From Fictibacillus sp. FJAT-27399 (lineage in GTDB: Bacteria > Bacillota > Bacilli > Bacillales > Fictibacillaceae), in contig NZ_LMVC01000002.1 in NCBI RefSeq assembly GCF_001510655.1, positions 966,379 to 1,030,378 on the forward strand: a stretch of 64,000 nucleotides of DNA, in the 5' to 3' direction. The translations under genes and the position numbers were made by a program. The notes under the pieces were generated by a model, which was given only the letters and a program-made list of their open reading frames with translations, ran no database searches and was not told the DNA's origin. Positions 52,707-61,305 of the stretch are shown here, piece by piece; positions within the stretch are counted from its first letter, which is position 1, and each line of letters opens with the position of its first letter.

Positions 52707-53504
52707 TCATGATGACAGAAAGGTATCAGACAAATAAAAGAGCCCGCCATTTATTATGTCCACGGTAATTTTCGGTTCGTATTGCGTACGGAGTGCCTCT
52801 TTTTCTACCTGATAATATTCCGGCTTTTCGATTTCATCCTCATAAAACCGATCCAATAGTTCTTCATCCTCCCGCCACCTGTTTTCGGCATCCTCCGCCC
52901 AGCTGTGATCATCTTCATGTATTTGCTGCTCAACGATTGCTTCGATTCGTTTTAATCCGCTCACCGGACGGATGAAGGGAGACAGTGTGTAGCAGAAATC
53001 CGGGATTTTCCGGGTAAGAGGAAGTGAACGAAGCTGTTCATGAAAGTTGCTTTCTATTTTCCCGGTAATCAAATGAATGCCGTAAGAAGAGATCATATCT
53101 TTTTTACGGTCACATTGATAGGAGGTTTTTAAATTCACACAGAGCCATGGATTTAAGGGGATGTTCTGCCCGGAGTCCTGGCGGATCGCTTCGTACATGC
53201 GGATGAACGAACCGAGTTTCTTGGTGGAGGCAAAAATCTGATGCAGCCTCGGTGAACCGAAGTGAATAAACTCCCCATTTGCGTCGGGGGGATGCTGCTG
53301 GCCTGTGATGAGAGTAAGAGCCATCGGGTTCGGTGTTCCGCCTGTTTTCTCTAGATAGTGCCAGTAAAAGGGCCGGTTCATCAGCAGTTTATCCAGCTCA
53401 ACGGTGAGCTGGATCTTCATGTAACTATGATTTTTTTCCTCTACGATACAGTCGTTCGATTCAAAATAACGTTCAAGAAAATGATGAATCTCGTGCTGCT
53501 GCAT
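52707..53504 (-). CDS. yqhG: YqhG-like protein
   Basis: This is a 265-residue soluble protein of the YqhG family with unknown function. It is rich in acidic and aromatic residues, with a Glu/Asp-rich C-terminal helix region (DHSWAEDAENRWREDEELLDRFYEDE). The start at 53504 is inside the end of yqhH (32-nt overlap) and has AAAGGATGGGA upstream. Its constant coupling to the SNF2 helicase gene suggests that they act together (inference). Confidence 0.85.
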   Translation of the reverse strand: MQQHEIHHFLERYFESNDCIVEEKNHSYMKIQLTVELDKLLMNRPFYWHYLEKTGGTPNPMALTLITGQQHPPDANGEFIHFGSPRLHQIFASTKKLGSFIRMYEAIRQDSGQNIPLNPWLCVNLKTSYQCDRKKDMISSYGIHLITGKIESNFHEQLRSLPLTRKIPDFCYTLSPFIRPVSGLKRIEAIVEQQIHEDDHSWAEDAENRWREDEELLDRFYEDEIEKPEYYQVEKEALRTQYEPKITVDIINGGLFYLSDTFLSS

Positions 53505-55170
53505 GCTCTTCCCATCCTTTCTTTTTAATGCCTCCGTCCAGATTAATAAGAGCGGCAAGATTGTCCATTTTTACTTTTATTTCTCCTTCGCTTTCCGAGT
53601 TCAGCATGATATCCGAGATATAAGTTTCGATGTTTTTCAGTTCGAATTTTGCAAGGATCTCATCAAGCTCACCTATTACACTTTCAAACAAATTGATCTT
53701 ATTATACAAAAGGTTTAAGATTCGTTCTTCAATGGTGTCCTGTGTCGCGAAATTATAAATATGAACGTCTCCTTTTTGTCCAATGCGGTGTATACGCCCG
53801 ATCCGCTGTTCAATGCGCATAGGATTCCAGGGAAGATCATAGTTAATGATGTGCTGGCAAAATTGGAGGTTGATTCCTTCGCCACCTGCTTCAGTGGCAA
53901 TAAGAACCTGTGCATGGTTTTTAAACAAGTGGGTCATGTAGTCTTTTTTGCTTCGCTTAAAGCCTCCCCGAAAAGGGACGGAGGAGATGCCATGCTGCTG
54001 AAGAAACCATTGCAAATATAGCTGTGTCGCTCTATATTCCGTAAAAATTATAACTTTATTTTTAATGGACTGAATCAGTTCCAGTGTTTGCAGTGCTTTT
54101 GAATTCTGTGAAACGTTCTCAATCTTTTTCATCAATGGGAGAATGGTCTGTTCAGTAGCGAAGTTTCCGGCATCTTTCTGTAGCATGTTCTTTAAAGTGA
54201 GAAAGCAGGCTTCTCTTGAACTGCATACCTCTCGCTGCAATGTCAGGATCGAGAACTTGCTTCTATTAAAGTTTGGCTGCTCTTTAAGATCCGAGATGCT
54301 ATTGTACAAGTCTCTCTCACTCTCAGAGAGTGTGATTGGAATCGTTTTGACCAGCCGTTTCGGCCATTTTAAGCCGGTCTCTTCTCTGCGGTTCCGGACC
54401 ATAACTTTATTGACGAGCTGTTTTAGCTTCTCTTCATTTTTCAGTGAATGTTTATCGTTGCGGAAGTCTTTATCAAAATTCTCCTGATTGCCAAGATGTC
54501 CGGGTTTCAATAAAGTCACTAAGTTAAAAATCTCTTCCACCCGATTCTGTACAGGTGTGGCGGTAAGCAGCAGACAGAATTTTTTCTTCAGATGCTGTAC
54601 GAATTCATAGTTTTTCGTATTTTTGTTTTTAAGTTTATGTGCTTCATCAATGACAATGATGTCGTAATCCTGATTGAGTACAATATCCCGGTGGGGCTGC
54701 CTTTTTGCCGTATCAATCGATGAGACGACAACATCACACTGCTCCCACACATAGGATTTTTTCTGCGCAATTGCAGGGATGAAAAATTTTTGATTCAGTT
54801 CTCCTGTCCATTGAAGAACAAGAGATGCCGGTACGAGAATGAGCACCTTTTTAGCGAGTCCCCGGATCATATATTCTTTAATAATCAAGCCTGCTTCAAT
54901 GGTCTTTCCCAGACCAACTTCATCTGCAAGAATGGCTTTTCCGTTCATTTTTTCAATGACCGTTTTTGCGACCTCAAGCTGATGGGGGAGAAATGTCAGC
55001 TGCGGAAGATGATCCGGTGCCTGAAGGCCGAGAAAATCAGGGATTGACAGGTTCTTCTCCGCTTCAAGCGCAAGATTATATAACTCCCATTTTGTCCAGG
55101 GTCCGTCATCTTCCATTCTTTTCACAAAGTCTTCATGCCAGTCCCGGTTAAAGTTAATGTTGAGATTCAT
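53473..55170 (-). CDS. yqhH: SNF2-family helicase YqhH
   Basis: This is a 565-residue SNF2/RapA-like DEAD/DEAH ATPase. Motif I is ADEVGLGKTIEA (near residue 83), motif II is VIDEAHKLKN, III is LLTATP, and V/VI are GGEGINLQF and EQRIGRIHRIGQ. No extra domains are visible. Relatives remodel RNA polymerase or DNA-protein complexes, and the substrate is unknown. It lies upstream of yqhG and divergent from the glycine riboswitch. Confidence 0.9.
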   Translation of the reverse strand: MNLNINFNRDWHEDFVKRMEDDGPWTKWELYNLALEAEKNLSIPDFLGLQAPDHLPQLTFLPHQLEVAKTVIEKMNGKAILADEVGLGKTIEAGLIIKEYMIRGLAKKVLILVPASLVLQWTGELNQKFFIPAIAQKKSYVWEQCDVVVSSIDTAKRQPHRDIVLNQDYDIIVIDEAHKLKNKNTKNYEFVQHLKKKFCLLLTATPVQNRVEEIFNLVTLLKPGHLGNQENFDKDFRNDKHSLKNEEKLKQLVNKVMVRNRREETGLKWPKRLVKTIPITLSESERDLYNSISDLKEQPNFNRSKFSILTLQREVCSSREACFLTLKNMLQKDAGNFATEQTILPLMKKIENVSQNSKALQTLELIQSIKNKVIIFTEYRATQLYLQWFLQQHGISSVPFRGGFKRSKKDYMTHLFKNHAQVLIATEAGGEGINLQFCQHIINYDLPWNPMRIEQRIGRIHRIGQKGDVHIYNFATQDTIEERILNLLYNKINLFESVIGELDEILAKFELKNIETYISDIMLNSESEGEIKVKMDNLAALINLDGGIKKKGWEEHAAARDSSFS

Positions 55171-55318
55171 CTACTGCTTTCCTTTCTCTGTACGGATAGC
55201 GCACCTATAGGTAATGGTATACAGATTCCCAAAATGGCGTTGCTTTTTAAACTGAAATAATGATAGGATAATAATGTGTTTCCAAGGTAAAAACATATAT
55301 TTAGTATGGACGATGGAA

Positions 55319-55324
55319 TATAAT
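55319..55324 (+). promoter_or_regulatory. Probable -10 of the gcv operon promoter
   Basis: TATAAT lies about 25 nt before the first riboswitch aptamer, with no good -35 at the normal distance. It is the only strong -10 in the gap after yqhH. Confidence 0.4.
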
Positions 55325-55344
55325 TACATACTTGCGAATGAAAG

Positions 55345-55500
55345 CAAGAGGAGAGACTATTTCGGTAGCGCCGAAGGAGCAAGCGGGAGCGAAACTCTCA
55401 GGCAAAAAGACTCTTGTTTGACGCGTCTCTGGAGAGCGTCCGCGGTCACGCGGCCACCAACGAAGAAACGAAGGGGCAAGCCCCTGAGAAACTTACTGGT
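55345..55500 (+). promoter_or_regulatory. Tandem glycine riboswitch
   Basis: Two adjacent aptamers show the class pattern. The first (about 55348-55418) contains GGAGAGAC, GCGCCGAAGGAGCAAGC and AACTCTCAGGCAAAAAGAC. The second (about 55430-55500) contains TCTGGAGAG, GCGGCCACCAACGAAGAAACGAAGGGGCAAG and CCTGAGAAACT. The downstream genes are the glycine cleavage operon, which is normally switched on by glycine. Confidence 0.95.
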
Positions 55501-55502
55501 TA

Positions 55503-55547
55503 AAGGACAGAGGGATACCTAGCAAAGGTATTTCTCTGTCCTTTTTT
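55503..55547 (+). terminator. Riboswitch expression-platform terminator
   Basis: AAGGACAGAG pairs with CTCTGTCCTT, with an inner GATACC/GGTATT stem, followed by a T-run. Its 5' side is close to the second aptamer, so ligand binding can prevent its formation. Confidence 0.85.
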
Positions 55548-55636
55548 GTGATATCCTGTTCAACGGATCAACTTGTGTGATTTTTACTTGGAATTTTTTG
55601 AATATTACCAATGATGGATTAAAAGGAGGAAGAGTA

Positions 55637-56734
55637 ATGGGGGAATTAAAGCGTACACCACTTTTTGAAGTTTACAAGGGCCATGGCGGCAAAGTCATCG
55701 ACTTTGGCGGATGGGAGCTTCCTGTCCAGTTTTCCCGTATAGGGGAAGAGCATGAGGCAGTCCGTACAAAAGCCGGGCTCTTTGATGTATCTCACATGGG
55801 TGAATTTGAAGTGAAAGGTGAAGGAGCAACGAACTTCTTGCAGTACATGCTCACCAATGACATCTCCAAGCTGAAAGACGGAAGCGCACAATATACCATA
55901 ATGTGCTTTGAAAACGGGGGCACTGTTGACGACCTGCTTGTCTATAAGCACAGTGATCAGCATTATCTTCTCGTTGTGAATGCATCCAACATCGAAAAGG
56001 ATTTTAACTGGCTTGAGTCACATGTAACAGAAGGCGTTGAGCTGACCAATATCTCTGATTCTACAGCTCAGCTCGCTTTGCAGGGGCCCGCTGCAGAGAA
56101 GATTCTTCAGAAGCTGACTGATACAGAGCTGTCCTCCATTGGCTTTTTTAAATTTAAAAATGATGTAGACCTGCAAAGCAACAGAGCGCTTGTATCACGC
56201 ACGGGCTATACAGGTGAAGACGGATTTGAAATCTACTGCCGTCCTGAGGCTGCAGTCAAGCTTTGGGATCTTATCCTCAAAGCAGGTGCAGAAGAGGGAA
56301 TTCTTCCATGCGGTTTAGGTGCAAGGGATACGCTGCGATTTGAAGCGAAACTTGCGCTTTACGGCCAGGAGCTGACAAAAGACATCACTCCGATCGAAGC
56401 GGGAATCGGTTTCGCAGTAAAAACGGATAAAGAAGCAGATTTTATCGGCAAGGAAGTCCTCAAACAACAGAAAGAAGAAGGCGCACCTCGTAAGTTGGTG
56501 GGTATTGAGATGATCGACAAGGGTATTCCACGGTCTCATTATGAAGTTTTCAAGGATGGAGAACGCATCGGAGAAGTCACCACAGGCACTCAATCACCGA
56601 CTCTGAAAAAGAATCTGGGTCTGGCTCTGATAAAAAGCGAGTTTACTGAATTAGGAACAGAAGTGGAAGTACAAGTAAGACAAAAACGATTAAAGGCGGT
56701 TATCGTTAAGTCGCCGTTCTATAAACGCAGCTAA
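55637..56734 (+). CDS. gcvT: Glycine cleavage system T protein (aminomethyltransferase)
   Basis: This is a 365-residue aminomethyltransferase that transfers the methylene group from the H protein to tetrahydrofolate. It starts [24 protein letters not shown] and has [27 protein letters not shown] and [13 protein letters not shown] motifs. The ATG at 55637 follows AAAAGGAGGA; an open frame from 55577 overlaps the leader. It is the first gene of gcvT-gcvPA-gcvPB behind the glycine riboswitch. Confidence 0.95.
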   Translation: MGELKRTPLFEVYKGHGGKVIDFGGWELPVQFSRIGEEHEAVRTKAGLFDVSHMGEFEVKGEGATNFLQYMLTNDISKLKDGSAQYTIMCFENGGTVDDLLVYKHSDQHYLLVVNASNIEKDFNWLESHVTEGVELTNISDSTAQLALQGPAAEKILQKLTDTELSSIGFFKFKNDVDLQSNRALVSRTGYTGEDGFEIYCRPEAAVKLWDLILKAGAEEGILPCGLGARDTLRFEAKLALYGQELTKDITPIEAGIGFAVKTDKEADFIGKEVLKQQKEEGAPRKLVGIEMIDKGIPRSHYEVFKDGERIGEVTTGTQSPTLKKNLGLALIKSEFTELGTEVEVQVRQKRLKAVIVKSPFYKRS

Positions 56735-56759
56735 ATTAGCCACTGGGGAGGATATTCAC

Positions 56760-58100
56760 ATGACGTTTCGTTATTTGCCGATGACAGAGCAAGATAAAAA
56801 GGAAATGATGAAAGCTGTCGGTATAGCATCGACAGAAGAATTGTTCAAAGATATTCCAGAAAAGGTCCGCTTTAAAGGAGAACTTCAGATTGAAAAGGCC
56901 TTTTCTGAGCCAGAGCTTGTAAAATACATGTCAGGACTTGCGCAAAAAAACAAAAATACGAAAGACTATCCAAGCTTTTTAGGTGCGGGTGTCTATGACC
57001 ATTACACACCATCAATCGTAAACCATGTAACACTCCGCTCTGAATTCTATACAGCGTATACACCGTACCAGCCCGAAATCTCTCAGGGAGAACTTCAGGC
57101 AATCTTCGAATTCCAGACGATGATCTGTGAGCTTACAGGCATGGATGTAGCGAATTCATCCATGTACGATGGGGGAACAGCCCTTGCAGAAGCGGCATTG
57201 TTATCTGCAGGACAAACAAAACGCAAAAAGATTATCGTATCCAAAAGTGTTCACCCGGAATCCCGTGCTGTTCTTCAAACCTACGCTAACGGACAGTTTC
57301 TCGAAGTTGTTGAGGTAGGAACAAAGGATGGACTGACGGATCTGGATCAGCTTAAAGAAGCGGTGGATGGAGAGACCGCCTGTGTACTCGTACAATATCC
57401 TAACTTCTTTGGCCAAGTGGAATCATTGAAAGAGATTGAGGAAATTGTTCACAGCGAAAAAGCCATGTTCGTTGTTTCGAGTAATCCGCTGTCATTGGGA
57501 GTACTTACTCCACCTGGCAAGTTTGGAGCAGACATTGTCGTGGGAGATGCACAGGTTTTCGGAATTCCTCAAGGGTTTGGCGGACCTCATTGCGGCTATT
57601 TTGCCGTAACACAAAAGCTGATGAGAAAGGTTCCGGGACGTCTCGTCGGACAGACGGTCGATGAGAACGGCAAAAGAGGTTTTGTATTGACACTGCAGGC
57701 GCGTGAGCAGCATATCCGCCGCGACAAAGCGACCTCTAACATCTGTTCGAATCAGGCATTGAATGCCCTGGCTGCTTCTGTTGCCATGACCGCTCTTGGA
57801 AAGCAGGGCATCAGAGATATTGCAGGACAGAATATCCAGAAAGCGCATTACGCAAAGAATGTTCTTGAAGAAAAAGGTCTTTCCGTTCCATTTAGTGCAC
57901 CTTTCTTTAACGAATTTGTCGTAAAACTGAACAAACCTGTAAAAGCCATCAATAAAGAATTGATTGAAAACGGAATGATCGGCGGATATGATTTGGGCCG
58001 GGATTATCCTGACCTTGAAAATCACATGCTCATTGCAGTTACTGAACTGCGTACTAAGCTTGAGATTGATAAACTGGCAACGGTATTGGAGGGGCTATAA
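56760..58100 (+). CDS. gcvPA: Glycine dehydrogenase (decarboxylating) subunit 1
   Basis: This is the 446-residue N-terminal half of the split P protein, a PLP-fold paralogue that lacks the lysine-bound cofactor. The start is [19 protein letters not shown], with [19 protein letters not shown] and [21 protein letters not shown] precedes the ATG. Its stop overlaps the gcvPB start (TAATG). Confidence 0.95.
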   Translation: MTFRYLPMTEQDKKEMMKAVGIASTEELFKDIPEKVRFKGELQIEKAFSEPELVKYMSGLAQKNKNTKDYPSFLGAGVYDHYTPSIVNHVTLRSEFYTAYTPYQPEISQGELQAIFEFQTMICELTGMDVANSSMYDGGTALAEAALLSAGQTKRKKIIVSKSVHPESRAVLQTYANGQFLEVVEVGTKDGLTDLDQLKEAVDGETACVLVQYPNFFGQVESLKEIEEIVHSEKAMFVVSSNPLSLGVLTPPGKFGADIVVGDAQVFGIPQGFGGPHCGYFAVTQKLMRKVPGRLVGQTVDENGKRGFVLTLQAREQHIRRDKATSNICSNQALNALAASVAMTALGKQGIRDIAGQNIQKAHYAKNVLEEKGLSVPFSAPFFNEFVVKLNKPVKAINKELIENGMIGGYDLGRDYPDLENHMLIAVTELRTKLEIDKLATVLEGL

Positions 58101-59557
58101 TGAACAATCATGATACAGCACTTATTTTTGAATTGTCCAAAGAGGGCAGAGTCGGTTACAGTCTTCCCGATCTTGATGTTCCGGAAGTAAGCCTGGATAG
58201 TCTTATTCCTTCTGATTATGTCCGTGAAGAGCCAGCTGAGCTTCCTGAAGTTTCCGAGCTTCAGATTATGCGCCATTATACGGCTCTTTCTAAACGCAAC
58301 CACGGTGTAGACTCCGGATTCTATCCGCTTGGTTCCTGCACGATGAAGTACAATCCAAAAATTAATGAAGATGTGGCACGATACCCTGGATTTGCACAGA
58401 TCCACCCTCTTCAGGACGAAGAAACTGTTCAGGGTGCGATGGAGATGCTTTATAACCTTCAGACCTCTCTTGCTGAAATTACGGGGATGGACGAAGTAAC
58501 CCTTCAGCCGGCAGCCGGTGCCCATGGAGAGTGGACAGGATTAATGATGATCCGTGCTTACCATGAAGCAAATGGTGACAGCCACCGTACAAAAGTCATC
58601 GTTCCTGACTCGGCTCACGGAACGAATCCTGCATCAGCAACCGTTGCGGGTTTTGATTCTATTACCGTTAAATCCGATGAGCGCGGACTTGTTGACCTTG
58701 ACGACCTTCGCCGTGTTGTAGGGGAAGATACGGCCGCTCTTATGCTGACGAACCCGAATACACTCGGTCTTTTTGAGGAGCACATCCTTGAAATGGCGGC
58801 TATCGTCCATGAAGCCGGAGGAAAACTTTACTACGATGGTGCCAATATGAATGCCATCATGGGCTACACACGCCCGGGAGACATGGGTTTTGATGTCGTG
58901 CATTTAAACCTTCATAAAACGTTCACAGGCCCTCACGGCGGCGGCGGACCTGGATCTGGTCCGGTTGGAGTGAAGAAAGACTTGATCCCGTTCCTGCCAA
59001 AACCTGTTCTTGTGAAAAAAGAAGAAGGATTCACATTTGAATACGATCGTCCACAATCCATCGGCCGAGTAAAACCATACTACGGAAACTTCGGCATAAA
59101 TGTCCGCGCCTACACCTATATCCGTACGATGGGTCCAAAGGGACTTAAGAATGTTTCAGAGTATGCGGTGCTAAACGCCAACTATTTGATGAGAAGGCTT
59201 GAGCCCCATTTTGATCTTCCGTTCACACAGCATTGCAAACATGAGTTTGTACTGTCCGGCAGAAGACAGAAGAAGCTCGGAGTACGTACACTGGACATGG
59301 CAAAGCGCCTGCTTGATTTCGGTTATCATCCGCCGACCATCTATTTCCCTCTTAGCGTAGAAGAGGCGATTATGATCGAACCGACAGAAACCGAGTCAAA
59401 AGAGACGCTGGATGAATTCATCGATGCGATGATCCAAATTGCTAAGGAAGCCGAAAAGTCTCCAGAAGTCGTTCAGGAGGCGCCGCACTCAACAGTTGTC
59501 AAAAGACTGGATGAGGCGATGGCTGCCCGTAAACCAGTATTACGTTATGTAAAGTAG
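58100..59557 (+). CDS. gcvPB: Glycine dehydrogenase (decarboxylating) subunit 2
   Basis: This is the 485-residue catalytic half of the P protein, which decarboxylates glycine onto the lipoyl H protein. The PLP lysine is Lys273 in [33 protein letters not shown] and [11 protein letters not shown] are also typical. Its ATG overlaps the gcvPA stop, so the two subunits are translationally coupled. Confidence 0.95.
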   Translation: MNNHDTALIFELSKEGRVGYSLPDLDVPEVSLDSLIPSDYVREEPAELPEVSELQIMRHYTALSKRNHGVDSGFYPLGSCTMKYNPKINEDVARYPGFAQIHPLQDEETVQGAMEMLYNLQTSLAEITGMDEVTLQPAAGAHGEWTGLMMIRAYHEANGDSHRTKVIVPDSAHGTNPASATVAGFDSITVKSDERGLVDLDDLRRVVGEDTAALMLTNPNTLGLFEEHILEMAAIVHEAGGKLYYDGANMNAIMGYTRPGDMGFDVVHLNLHKTFTGPHGGGGPGSGPVGVKKDLIPFLPKPVLVKKEEGFTFEYDRPQSIGRVKPYYGNFGINVRAYTYIRTMGPKGLKNVSEYAVLNANYLMRRLEPHFDLPFTQHCKHEFVLSGRRQKKLGVRTLDMAKRLLDFGYHPPTIYFPLSVEEAIMIEPTETESKETLDEFIDAMIQIAKEAEKSPEVVQEAPHSTVVKRLDEAMAARKPVLRYVK

Positions 59558-59566
59558 AATACTAAT

Positions 59567-59601
59567 AAAAAAGGTTCGGGAGATTACTCCCGAACCTTTT
59601 A
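59567..59601. terminator. Bidirectional terminator between gcvPB and yqhL
   Basis: The stem GGTTCGGGAG/CTCCCGAACC is flanked by A- and T-runs. The genes are convergent. Confidence 0.92.
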
Positions 59602-59979
59602 TCATGATGATTTAACTTTGCCAGTCCATTTTTTAAATCCGCCTCTCAAATGAGAAAGGTCAGTATATTTATTTTTACGCAGGAATTGTGCGGCTCTGGC
59701 ACTGCGCATACCGCTCTCGCAGTATAGATAGACAGGCTTGTCCTGGCGAATTTCAATTTTACGCTGTTTCATTTGTGTCAGAGGAATGTTTCGCGCACCA
59801 AGTATATGCCCTTTTTTAAATTCCTCCGGTTCACGGACATCAACCAGCTGTGCTTTACGGTATCCAGCTCTGAATTCCTCTTCGCTTAGCGTTGTTAAAT
59901 ATTTCTTTTGATACAGCGCGGTCACTACGAGGTAGACGAGAACCGCTGCCAAAATAGCAAGAACGATAATCCATTCCAT
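59602..59979 (-). CDS. yqhL: Membrane-anchored rhodanese YqhL
   Basis: This is a 125-residue protein with an N-terminal transmembrane helix (residues 3-23) and a cytosolic rhodanese domain (about 40-120). The active-site loop is YLYCESGMRSA with catalytic Cys87, and DVREPEEF and GARNIPL are family motifs. It transfers sulfane sulfur. The ATG at 59979 is about 10 nt after AAAAAAGGAG; the frame is open upstream to 60012. Confidence 0.9.
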   Translation of the reverse strand: MEWIIVLAILAAVLVYLVVTALYQKKYLTTLSEEEFRAGYRKAQLVDVREPEEFKKGHILGARNIPLTQMKQRKIEIRQDKPVYLYCESGMRSARAAQFLRKNKYTDLSHLRGGFKKWTGKVKSS

Positions 59980-60076
59980 TTCATTTGCACTCCTTTTTTC
60001 TATCTCCTTCAATTATATCTTCACAGCCCGCCAGAATCAAAAGAATAATATAAAAAAATTGGCAGTACTTGATGTT

Positions 60077-60104
60077 TTGACAGGAGTCATAGTTTTGATA
60101 AACT
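60077..60104 (+). promoter_or_regulatory. lipM promoter
   Basis: TTGACA (60077-60082) and TAAACT (60099-60104) have a 16-nt spacer, upstream of lipM and divergent from yqhL. Confidence 0.6.
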
Positions 60105-60132
60105 AGTAGGGTACTAAAAAGGAGATAGTTAT

Positions 60133-60969
60133 ATGGAGAGAGAAAAGTGGTTATTCATTGATTCAGGAAACTGTGATCCTGCCTATAACATGGCATTGGA
60201 TGAAGCATTACTGACGTGGCACAGCGAAGGCAAAATTCCACCGGTCATCCGGTTCTATGGCTGGAATCCAGCAACGCTGTCCATTGGCTACTTTCAAAAG
60301 GCCGAAAAGGAGATTAACCTTGAGGCGGTTGAAAAATACGGCCTTGGCTTTGTGCGCCGTCCGACGGGAGGCCGCGGAGTTCTCCATGATCAGGAGCTTA
60401 CATATAGTGTGATTGTTACCGAAGAGCATCCTAACATGCCTAAAACAGTGACGGAAGCCTACCGGGTTATATCCGAGGGCATTCTGCAAGGTTTCCGCAA
60501 CCTTGGTTTGGACGCCTATTTTGCCATCCCGCGTACAGAGGAAGAGAAGGCGGGATTGAAAAATCCTCGCTCGGCTGTCTGTTTTGATGCTCCTTCCTGG
60601 TACGAACTCGTGGTAGAGGGGAGAAAAGTAGCCGGCAGTGCTCAAACCCGCCAAAAAGGGGTTATTCTGCAGCATGGTTCCATCCTGCTGGATCTGGATG
60701 AAGACAAACTGTTTGATCTTTTTGTGTACTCCAGTGAACGTGTCCGTGAGCGGATGCAGAAGGCTTTTAAGAATAAGGCGGTAGCCATGAACCAGCTCAG
60801 GGAAACACCGGTCACACAAGAAGAAGCGAAGAAAGCTTTCCATGCCGGGTTTGAAGAAGGATTGCAGCTCGATCTGCAGCCGTACACTTTGAATGAAGAG
60901 CAGCAGAAAGAAGTAGAACAGATCGCTGAATCAAGATATAGAAGTAAAGAATGGACGTTTAGAAGATAA
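60133..60969 (+). CDS. lipM: Octanoyltransferase LipM
   Basis: This is a 278-residue octanoyl transferase that loads octanoate from acyl carrier protein onto the GcvH protein, the first step of lipoate assembly in Bacillus. The length equals the usual 278. The catalytic Cys150 is in [14 protein letters not shown], the active-site Lys in [11 protein letters not shown], and [12 protein letters not shown] binds the acyl group. AAAGGAGATAG precedes the ATG. It lies next to the glycine cleavage genes that need lipoyl GcvH. Confidence 0.95.
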   Translation: MEREKWLFIDSGNCDPAYNMALDEALLTWHSEGKIPPVIRFYGWNPATLSIGYFQKAEKEINLEAVEKYGLGFVRRPTGGRGVLHDQELTYSVIVTEEHPNMPKTVTEAYRVISEGILQGFRNLGLDAYFAIPRTEEEKAGLKNPRSAVCFDAPSWYELVVEGRKVAGSAQTRQKGVILQHGSILLDLDEDKLFDLFVYSSERVRERMQKAFKNKAVAMNQLRETPVTQEEAKKAFHAGFEEGLQLDLQPYTLNEEQQKEVEQIAESRYRSKEWTFRR

Positions 60970-60974
60970 GGTGG

Positions 60975-61013
60975 AAATCGGGACAACGATGGCTGTCTCG
61001 GTTTTTATTTTTT
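60975..61013 (+). terminator. lipM terminator
   Basis: The stem CGGGACA/TGTCTCG is followed by a T-rich run 6 nt after the stop codon. Confidence 0.75.
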
Positions 61014-61211
61014 GCACTTGTCAAGCCAGAAAAAATTTTTGGGCTGTCCACAAGGATGTTCAATAAAGCCCGATGTTACAAGGTTCCTTTCGTTGGTATT
61101 TTTTTCAATCTTTAAATGTGTAGAATTGAGGGGATTTGAAGCGGGAAAAACATCAAATTCTATGTTTTTCTTAAAAAAGCTTGGATTTTCTAGTTTGACA
61201 AGATAAATATT
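61014..61211. other. Intergenic region without recognised features
   Basis: This stretch of about 200 nt between the lipM terminator and the nrdJ promoter is AT-rich. It holds no convincing gene; a 64-codon open frame has no ribosome site and poor composition. No cobalamin riboswitch fold is evident. Confidence 0.5.
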
Positions 61212-61240
61212 TTGACAACAGGTTTACCTATATATAGTAT
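61212..61240 (+). promoter_or_regulatory. nrdJ promoter
   Basis: TTGACA (61212-61217) and TAGTAT (61235-61240) have a 17-nt spacer. The NrdR-like box overlaps the spacer and the -10. Confidence 0.6.
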
Positions 61241-61273
61241 AGTGGTAACTTAACTACATACAACATATAGAAA
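61225..61273. promoter_or_regulatory. Pair of NrdR-like boxes
   Basis: Box 1 has the core CTATATATAG (61228-61237), which matches the NrdR core CWATATATWG completely. Box 2 has CAACATATAG (61261-61270), matching 9 of 10. The cores are 33 bp apart, about three helical turns, as usual for paired NrdR boxes of ribonucleotide reductase genes. Confidence 0.65.
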
Positions 61274-61305
61274 AAAGATTGGATTTTTTCATAAGGAGGA
61301 GAATG

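Noticed and set aside
61012-61206. 64-residue open frame between lipM and nrdJ
   Set aside because: It overlaps the lipM terminator, has no ribosome site and an atypical composition.
61014-61305. Cobalamin riboswitch before nrdJ
   Set aside because: The gap is too short and no B12-box-like sequence is visible.
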